DNA of 7,531 bases from JBEIJQ01 sp040380145 (GTDB taxonomy: Bacteria; Bacteroidota; Bacteroidia; Chitinophagales; Saprospiraceae). Under the pieces are notes generated by a model, which had not been told where the DNA came from, did not search any database, and was given only the letters and a program-made list of their open reading frames with translations. Below, one piece after another: positions 1 to 4,671 of this stretch. The position numbers and the translations under genes are program-made. The number at the start of each line of letters is the position of its first letter. The stretch's first letter is position 1. The stretch covers positions 1 to 7,531 of the forward strand of contig JBEIJQ010000147.1 of NCBI GenBank assembly GCA_040380145.1, given 5' to 3'.

Positions 1-1
1 C

Positions 2-430
2 CAGTACGATGGGGGAGGGGGCCTTTGCCTGTTGGACGGAACCCGCGGCCCGGTCGATTTCAGGGCCGGTTCATGGCAGGGGTTCGAGGGCGAGGACATT
101 TCGCTGGTGCTGGATCTCGGCGAGGCCAAAAACATCCGTTGCGCCGGGCTGGGCTGCTTGGAAGACCAGAACGCGTGGATCTTTTTCCCCGAAAAAGTGC
201 GGTTCGAACATTCGTTGGACGGCGTGGCCTACCAGCCCTTCGGCGCGGATGCCGATCATGCGGCAGTGGCCACCGACGAGCCCTTGATAAAGGATTTTTC
301 GGCCGCCTGTCCGCCGGTGAAAGTTCGTTACCTGCGGGCGGTCGTCACTGCCCAAAAAAAATGTCCCGCCTGGCACAAGGGCGCAGGCGGGAACGCTTGG
401 TTGTTCGTGGACGAGTTCTGGGCCGAATGA
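2..430 (+). CDS. C-terminal fragment of a probable GH20 beta-N-acetylhexosaminidase (F5/8C-like domain)
   Basis: The frame is open from the window edge, so the true start and the catalytic domain lie upstream. The visible 142 residues end at a TGA. They look like a complete C-terminal discoidin (F5/8 type C, CBM32-like) beta-sandwich. After a glycine-rich lead (QYDGGGG) comes LLDGTRGPVDFRAGSWQGFEG, then DLGEAKNIRCAGLGCLEDQ, WIFFPEKVRFEHSLDG, VRYLRAVV and finally CPAWHKGAGGNAWLFVDEF. The LxDGxRG...WQGFxG opening and the WHxGxGxxxWLFxDE ending are what I recall from the tails of Bacteroidota GH20 hexosaminidases, which release terminal GlcNAc or GalNAc from glycans in the periplasm or outside the cell. 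The catalytic domain is not visible, so another glycosidase carrying this tail (for example GH29) remains possible. The domain call is firm; the family call is inference. The gene converges on citrate synthase across 16 nt with no obvious terminator hairpin. Confidence 0.7.
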   Translation, partial: QYDGGGGLCLLDGTRGPVDFRAGSWQGFEGEDISLVLDLGEAKNIRCAGLGCLEDQNAWIFFPEKVRFEHSLDGVAYQPFGADADHAAVATDEPLIKDFSAACPPVKVRYLRAVVTAQKKCPAWHKGAGGNAWLFVDEFWAE

Positions 431-446
431 AAGCGGTCCGGAACCC

Positions 447-1751
447 TTATTGTGCCAAATAGGCTTTGACCCACTCGGTGGTGACCGACTTGGGGCGCTC
501 CAACGGCAGCGAAAGGGCGCGGGACCAGCATTGGGCGGCCAGCACGCCGAGGGCGCGGGAAACGCCGAACATCACCGTGTAGTAGCTATATTCCTTCATG
601 CCGTAATGCACGAGCAGTGCACCGGAATGCGCGTCCACGTTGGGGTAGGGGTTTTTGACCTTGCCCAAACTCTCGAGATACGGCGGGGCAACTTCGTAAA
701 GGTCCCAGATGATTTTGACGATGTCGCTGTTCTTGATGCGTTCCTTGGCGAACTCCATCTGGGCGATGAAGCGCGGGTCGGGCTTGCGCAGCACCGCGTG
801 GCCATAGCCGGGAATGACTTTGCCGGCGGCGATCGTGTTTTTGAGGAAGTCCAACAGCTGTTCTTTCGTCGGCTTCGTGGTGCCGATGATGTCGGTCATG
901 CGGAAGACCCAGCGGATCACTTCCTGGTTGGCCAGGCCGTGCAAGGGGCCGGCCAGGGCGTTCATGGAAGCGGCGTAGGAGAGATAAGCGTCGCTGAGCG
1001 TCGAACCCACCAAGTGGCAGGTATGGGCAGAGGCGTTGCCGCCTTCGTGGTCGGCGTGGATGGTCAGGTACAGGCGCATCAGTTCCTTGAAATCCGCATC
1101 GGCATAGCCGAGCATATGGGCAAAGTTGCCGCCCCAGTCCAAGGAAATGTCGGGATTGATGTGGTCTCCGTTGTGGAAGGAGCGACGATAAATATAGGCG
1201 GCGATGCGGGGCAGTCGCGCCAGGATGTTCATCGTGTCCTCGTAGGTCGGGTCCCAGTAGTCTTTTTTGTCCATCCCTTCCAGATAGCGGCGGGAGAAGA
1301 TGCTGTCGGACTGCATAGCCATCACCGCGGTGCTGAGCTGGGTCATCGGGTGGGTGGTGGTGGGCAGGGTGTCGAGGACCTTGAACACATGGGCGGGCAC
1401 CGCGCTGCGGCGCTTCCACTGCTCTGTGAGCCACTTGACCTCTTCGTCGGTGGGCAGATCACCGGTGAGCATCAGCCAAAAGAGGCCCTCCGGCAAGGGT
1501 TCGGTGCCGCCCTCTGCCTTGGGAAGTTTGTCGCGCAGCTCAGGAATGGAAAAGCCGCGGAAACGGATGCCCTCGTTGGCGTCGAGCAACGAAGTCTCGT
1601 AGATCATGCAAGTGATATCTCGCATACCGCCATAGACTTGGTCCAAGGTGACTTCGTCCACGACGCGGTCTTTGTTGGCTGCCAAAATGGCTTTGATCTC
1701 GGCGGCCTGCGCTTGGGCTTTGGCCAAAAATTTCTCTTTTAAGGCATCCAT
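447..1751 (-). CDS. gltA: Citrate synthase, eukaryote-like type I (Si) form
   Basis: Condenses acetyl-CoA with oxaloacetate to citrate, the entry step of the TCA cycle, in the cytoplasm. The 434 residues align along their whole length with the mature mitochondrial citrate synthase as I remember it, without a transit peptide. Landmarks are YGGMRDITCMIYETS near 40-54, GIRFRGFSIPEL 61-72, EPLPEGLFWLMLTGDLPT 84-101, IHADHEGGNASAHTCHLVGS 231-250 and GPLHGLANQEV 268-278. The catalytic triad matches: His271 (in PLHGL), His318 (in PGYGHAVLR) and Asp373 (in NVDAHSG). The oxaloacetate-binding His235, Arg399 (FGVSRALG) and Arg419 (LERPKS) are also present. This is the dimeric type I class, distinct from the NADH-inhibited hexamer of Enterobacteria, so NADH control is not expected. 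The ATG at 1751 gives the usual N-terminal helix; no Shine-Dalgarno is visible, as is common in Bacteroidota. It is transcribed divergently from bshC. The symbol gltA is used by function, not by subfamily. Confidence 0.95.
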   Translation of the reverse strand: MDALKEKFLAKAQAQAAEIKAILAANKDRVVDEVTLDQVYGGMRDITCMIYETSLLDANEGIRFRGFSIPELRDKLPKAEGGTEPLPEGLFWLMLTGDLPTDEEVKWLTEQWKRRSAVPAHVFKVLDTLPTTTHPMTQLSTAVMAMQSDSIFSRRYLEGMDKKDYWDPTYEDTMNILARLPRIAAYIYRRSFHNGDHINPDISLDWGGNFAHMLGYADADFKELMRLYLTIHADHEGGNASAHTCHLVGSTLSDAYLSYAASMNALAGPLHGLANQEVIRWVFRMTDIIGTTKPTKEQLLDFLKNTIAAGKVIPGYGHAVLRKPDPRFIAQMEFAKERIKNSDIVKIIWDLYEVAPPYLESLGKVKNPYPNVDAHSGALLVHYGMKEYSYYTVMFGVSRALGVLAAQCWSRALSLPLERPKSVTTEWVKAYLAQ

Positions 1752-1892
1752 GTGCTGGAAAAAGTGATTTTATGGTGAAAAATGTGGTTTTGCGAAACAA
1801 AAAACGCCGACGACTTTTTAAACAAGTCTAGGCCCGTATGGTTGCACTGCGTGCATAGATTTCGAGGCCAAAATACAGAATTGTTTCGAACA
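1752..1892. promoter_or_regulatory. Divergent intergenic control region between citrate synthase and bshC
   Basis: This 141-nt, comparatively AT-rich gap must hold the promoters of both flanking genes. I see no exact TAnnTTTG -7 box on either strand. Near matches with one mismatch are TATGGTTG at 1837-1844 and TAGATTTC at 1856-1863 on the plus strand (toward bshC), and TAGACTTG at 1830-1823 on the minus strand (toward citrate synthase). None has a TTG at the usual spacing upstream, so these are weak candidates. Two short inverted repeats (1843-1855 and 1880-1894) and the octamer TTGTTTCG (plus at 1881-1888, minus at 1800-1793) also lie here. An open frame runs through the region into bshC but carries no family similarity. 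Confidence 0.5.
1843..1855. repeat. Short inverted repeat TGCAC-TGC-GTGCA
   Basis: A perfect 5-bp inverted repeat around a 3-nt centre sits 37 nt before the bshC start, between two weak -7 box candidates. It has the size of a small operator. The arms are short enough to occur by chance, and no regulator gene is in the window to pair with it. Confidence 0.3.
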
Positions 1893-1894
1893 AT
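1880..1894. repeat. Inverted repeat ATTGTT-TCG-AACAAT overlapping the bshC start codon
   Basis: A perfect 6-bp inverted repeat with a 3-nt centre. Its last two bases are the first two bases of the bshC ATG (1893-1895). In DNA it could be an operator; in RNA it would be a weak AU-rich hairpin covering the start codon. Either role is inference. Confidence 0.4.
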
Positions 1895-3494
1895 GGATCT
1901 TCTTTTCTCCCAAATACCGCAATTTTCCCTTTTTGACCGTGCTTTTGCCGAAAAAAATTCGGTATTGGAGCCTTTTTGGTCGGTTTATCCGTATCCGTTG
2001 GAGGGATATGCCAAAGTCATGGAGGCGCGGTATGTCTCTCCCGAGCAACGCTCCGTGCTCGCCGATGTGCTGTGGGAGCAGCACGCGGGCATCCTCCCGC
2101 ACTTGCCCGAAAGGGTTGCCGACGGACTGGCAGAACGGATCGGTGCGCTCCGCCGCGAGAATGTTTTCACGGTGACCTGTGCCCACCAGCCCTGTCTGCT
2201 CACGGGCCCCCTCTATGTTGTGTACAAGATACTTTCGACCGTTCGGCTGTCGGAGGAGCTGTCAAAGAAGTTTCCCGACCGGCAATTCGTGCCCGTTTAT
2301 TGGAACGGCGGCGAAGACCACGATTTCGAGGAAGCCAACCACTTGCATCTTTTTGGAAAAAAAATAGTATGGAAAGATCGGCAGAACGGCCCCGTGTCGC
2401 GTTATTCGATCGATTCGTTGGCCGAGGTATGGGAAGGGGTGCGCCGAATGCTCGGAGATTCGGAAAACGCCGCCGAGATCGTGCGGTTGGTCGAACTGGC
2501 CCTCCGGGACGCACGGGATTACGGGGAATTCAACAACCGCCTGATCGTGTTGCTATTCGGTAGGTTCGGCCTCTTGGCGCTGGACCCGATGGACGCGCGG
2601 CTGAAAGCACTTGCCAAGGGCCTTTTCGCGGAGGAGCTGCGCGAAAAACCGTCACGGGCCATCGTGCTCGACACCCAGGCCCGGCTTGAAAAAGCCGGTT
2701 TCCGACCCCAAGCGCACGCCAGGGAAATCAATCTTTTTTATCTGGGGAAAAATCTCCGCGAACGGGACCGCATCGTGGCCGAGGGCGAATGCTACGGCGT
2801 GCACGGCACCGGACTGCGTTTTTCGGAAAGCGAACTGATGCACGAACTGGACGCCCATCCCGAAAGGTTCGGCCCGAACGTCGTGCTTCGCCCGCTCTAC
2901 CAAGAGACGGTGCTGCCGAATGTGGCCTTTGTGGGCGGCGGCGGCGAACTGGCCTATTGGCTGGAACGCAAGGCGCTTTTCGAGCACTTCGGCCTCGACA
3001 TGCCGGTGACGGTGCGCCGCGATTCTTTTCTGCTGGTCGAAGAAAATTTGCGAAAAAAATGGGAAAAATGGGGGCTTTCCGCCGAGGATCTGTTTGCCGC
3101 CGAGGCCCGCGCGGTGGAAAAATACCTGGCCCGTTGGGGCTGCGGCGAAACGGATATGGACCAAGATAAAAAAGCGCTCGGAACGGTTTTCGACGGCCTC
3201 CGCGAAAAGGCCAGCGCGATCGATCCCACGCTGGTCGGGGCCGTCGAAGCGGAACGCACCAAAGCGCTGAAGTCCCTCGAACAGCTCGAAGCGCGCCTGC
3301 GCAAGGCCGATCGGGCGCGGCACGACAACGGTCTGTCGCAGCTCCGCGGAGTGCTGTCCAAATTGTTTCCCGACGGAAAACTGCAGGAACGGCACGACCA
3401 TTTTTTTCCCTTTTTCTTGAAAAAAGGACACGCTTTTTTCGACGATCTGCTTTCGGATTGTGCTCCCTGGGAGCCCCGCCTGCATGTGCGGTGA
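1893..3494 (+). CDS. bshC: BshC, putative cysteine ligase of bacillithiol biosynthesis
   Basis: BshC catalyses the last step of bacillithiol synthesis, adding cysteine to glucosaminyl-malate in the cytoplasm. Bacillithiol is a low-molecular-weight thiol used for redox balance and detoxification. The 533 residues match the usual family length of about 540. Family motifs include the Rossmann-like core's HQPCLLTGPLYVVYKI (98-113), PVYWNGGEDHDFEEANH (134-150) and NVVLRPLYQETVLPN (329-343) followed by VGGGGELAYW (347-356). A charged helical segment at about 435-500 (EAERTKALKSLEQLEARLRK) fits the coiled-coil domain, and the protein ends with the family-like FFPFFLKKGHAFFDDLL. I chose the ATG at 1893 because it opens MDLLFSQIPQFS, which resembles BshC N-termini. 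The frame is open 37 codons further upstream, but that stretch resembles nothing known and would fill most of the divergent promoter region. The glucosaminyl-malate enzymes BshA and BshB are not in the window, so this gene stands apart from them here. A terminator follows at 3547-3581. Confidence 0.93.
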   Translation: MDLLFSQIPQFSLFDRAFAEKNSVLEPFWSVYPYPLEGYAKVMEARYVSPEQRSVLADVLWEQHAGILPHLPERVADGLAERIGALRRENVFTVTCAHQPCLLTGPLYVVYKILSTVRLSEELSKKFPDRQFVPVYWNGGEDHDFEEANHLHLFGKKIVWKDRQNGPVSRYSIDSLAEVWEGVRRMLGDSENAAEIVRLVELALRDARDYGEFNNRLIVLLFGRFGLLALDPMDARLKALAKGLFAEELREKPSRAIVLDTQARLEKAGFRPQAHAREINLFYLGKNLRERDRIVAEGECYGVHGTGLRFSESELMHELDAHPERFGPNVVLRPLYQETVLPNVAFVGGGGELAYWLERKALFEHFGLDMPVTVRRDSFLLVEENLRKKWEKWGLSAEDLFAAEARAVEKYLARWGCGETDMDQDKKALGTVFDGLREKASAIDPTLVGAVEAERTKALKSLEQLEARLRKADRARHDNGLSQLRGVLSKLFPDGKLQERHDHFFPFFLKKGHAFFDDLLSDCAPWEPRLHVR

Positions 3495-3507
3495 GGAACG
3501 AGCGCTA

Positions 3508-3533
3508 TTTTCGAAGCGATTTTGTTTCGAAAA
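3508..3533. repeat. Inverted repeat TTTTCGAA-N10-TTCGAAAA upstream of alkB
   Basis: Two perfect 8-bp arms (3508-3515 and 3526-3533) flank a 10-nt spacer just downstream of the bshC stop. Each arm contains the palindrome TTCGAA. The repeat ends five bases before the candidate alkB -7 box and therefore covers where a -33 element would lie, which suits a regulator-binding site. It has no T tract behind it on the plus strand, so it is not a good terminator by itself. Confidence 0.45.
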
Positions 3534-3537
3534 AAAG

Positions 3538-3545
3538 TAAATTTG
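3538..3545 (+). promoter_or_regulatory. Candidate alkB promoter, Bacteroidota -7 box TAAATTTG
   Basis: An exact match to the Bacteroidota -7 consensus TAnnTTTG. Transcription would start about 4 to 7 nt downstream, near 3549-3552, leaving a leader of roughly 50 nt before the alkB GTG. A TTG exists upstream at 3522-3524, but the 13-nt gap is shorter than the usual spacing of about 20, so the -33 element is poor or absent. That would fit a promoter needing an activator. Confidence 0.5.
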
Positions 3546-3546
3546 T

Positions 3547-3581
3547 GGGCCGTTCCACCTCTGTTCAGCGGCCCTTTTTTT
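3547..3581 (+). terminator. Intrinsic terminator after bshC
   Basis: The arms GGGCCG (3547-3552) and CGGCCC (3569-3574) pair perfectly. The stem extends inward by a U-G and a U-A pair to 8 bp, with a 12-nt loop, and is followed at once by seven T residues (3575-3581). It lies 52 nt after the bshC stop and 22 nt before the alkB start, so it should end bshC transcripts and separate bshC from the alkB-pbpC pair. Confidence 0.8.
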
Positions 3582-3603
3582 CCAAGAAAAAACTGCACGA
3601 CTT

Positions 3604-4671
3604 GTGAAAGACCTCAAATACCTCATCGCGTATATCGTTCCCTTGACCGTTTTCTGCGCCCTGTGGTTTCATGGGCCATGGGTTTTTTCCGCCTTGATCT
3701 TGGCCTTTGCGATCATTCCCCTGTTGGAGTTTTTTCTGCCCGGCACCACGGAAAACCTGTCCGAGGAAGAGGAGGCCGAGCAGCTTGCCAAGCCCCATTT
3801 CGATGTCATCCTGTACCTCAACGTGCCGATGTATTTTGGGCTGATCGGGTGGTTTTTTTGGCAGATCGGCCTATTCGCACGGGGCGAACTTGCCCTGGAA
3901 GCGTGGGAACTGGTCGGGTTGACCCTTTCGATGGGCGTGTTCGTGGGCACCATCGGCATCAATGTAGCGCACGAGTTGGGCCACCGCGACAAGCGCTACG
4001 AGCAGTGGATGGCCAAGATGCTGTTGCTGCCCAATCTGTACATGCACTTTTTCATCGAGCACAATCGGGGCCACCACCTGTACATCGCCACCGACGAGGA
4101 TCCCGCCTCGGCGCGTTATAACGAATCGGTGTACGCTTTTTTCTGGCGTTCGGTCACGCAGGGCTACCTGTCGGCCTGGCGGCTGGAGGCCAAGCGCCTT
4201 GCCCGTACCGGCGAGGCTTTCTGGGGGCAGCGCAACGAAATGCTGGTGTTCCAATTCGTCCAGATCGCTTGGCTGGCCGCGGTGGGCCTGTTGTTCGGCG
4301 CCCTCGCCCTCGGTCTGGCCGTGGCAATGGCCGTGATCGGGTTCCTGATGCTGGAACTTGTCAACTACATCGAACACTACGGGCTGCGGCGGCAAAAGTT
4401 GCCTTCCGGGCACTATGAGCGCGTGCAGCCGTGGCACTCTTGGAATTCCAACCACGAGGCGGGCCGCATCTTTCTATATGAGCTGACCCGCCATTCCGAC
4501 CACCACTACAAAGCTTCGCGCAAATACCAGGTGCTGCGGCACTTCGATGCCAGTCCGCAACTGCCCCACGGGTATCCGGCCTGTATGTTGTTGGCCTTGG
4601 TGCCGCCGCTGTGGTTCCGCCTGATGAACCCGCGCGTCGAGGCCCTGCGCGCCCAAACGGCGTCGGCTTGA
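3604..4671 (+). CDS. alkB: AlkB-type alkane 1-monooxygenase (membrane non-haem di-iron hydroxylase)
   Basis: Hydroxylates terminal carbons of alkanes, or of related alkyl chains, in the inner membrane, using O2 and electrons from a rubredoxin. All histidine boxes of the family are present in the 355 residues: HELGHR 123-128, EHNRGHH 152-158 and LTRHSDHH 294-301. The AlkB-specific NYIEHYGL motif at 254-261 separates it from fatty-acid desaturases and favours AlkB over other hydroxylases of the superfamily. Hydrophobic segments near 5-20, 25-43, 70-91, 101-120, 215-232 and 233-253 give the expected six membrane helices. Length is a little below the roughly 400 of the Pseudomonas enzyme. The GTG at 3604 is chosen because MKDLKYLIAYIVPL starts like other AlkB proteins I recall, and the terminator lies just upstream. 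No rubredoxin or reductase gene is visible in the window, and the substrate range cannot be read from sequence. The stop overlaps the pbpC start. Confidence 0.93.
   Translation: MKDLKYLIAYIVPLTVFCALWFHGPWVFSALILAFAIIPLLEFFLPGTTENLSEEEEAEQLAKPHFDVILYLNVPMYFGLIGWFFWQIGLFARGELALEAWELVGLTLSMGVFVGTIGINVAHELGHRDKRYEQWMAKMLLLPNLYMHFFIEHNRGHHLYIATDEDPASARYNESVYAFFWRSVTQGYLSAWRLEAKRLARTGEAFWGQRNEMLVFQFVQIAWLAAVGLLFGALALGLAVAMAVIGFLMLELVNYIEHYGLRRQKLPSGHYERVQPWHSWNSNHEAGRIFLYELTRHSDHHYKASRKYQVLRHFDASPQLPHGYPACMLLALVPPLWFRLMNPRVEALRAQTASA

Noticed and set aside
431..446. Possible terminator between the glycosidase and citrate synthase genes.
   Set aside because: The 16-nt gap contains only the short palindrome TCCGGA and no T tract; no usable hairpin forms.
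450..1742. A 430-codon open frame on the plus strand, antisense to citrate synthase.
   Set aside because: It is codon-aligned with the real gene, and its openness only reflects the rarity of TTA, CTA and TCA codons in GC-rich coding DNA. Its translation has no recognisable domain.
1782..1892. A 37-residue N-terminal extension of BshC starting at an upstream ATG.
   Set aside because: The extension resembles no BshC N-terminus, would take up most of the divergent promoter region, and the downstream ATG gives a protein of normal family length.
2652..3626. A 324-codon minus-strand frame over the 3' end of bshC.
   Set aside because: It is another codon-aligned antisense shadow, running out through the terminator region with no recognisable domain.
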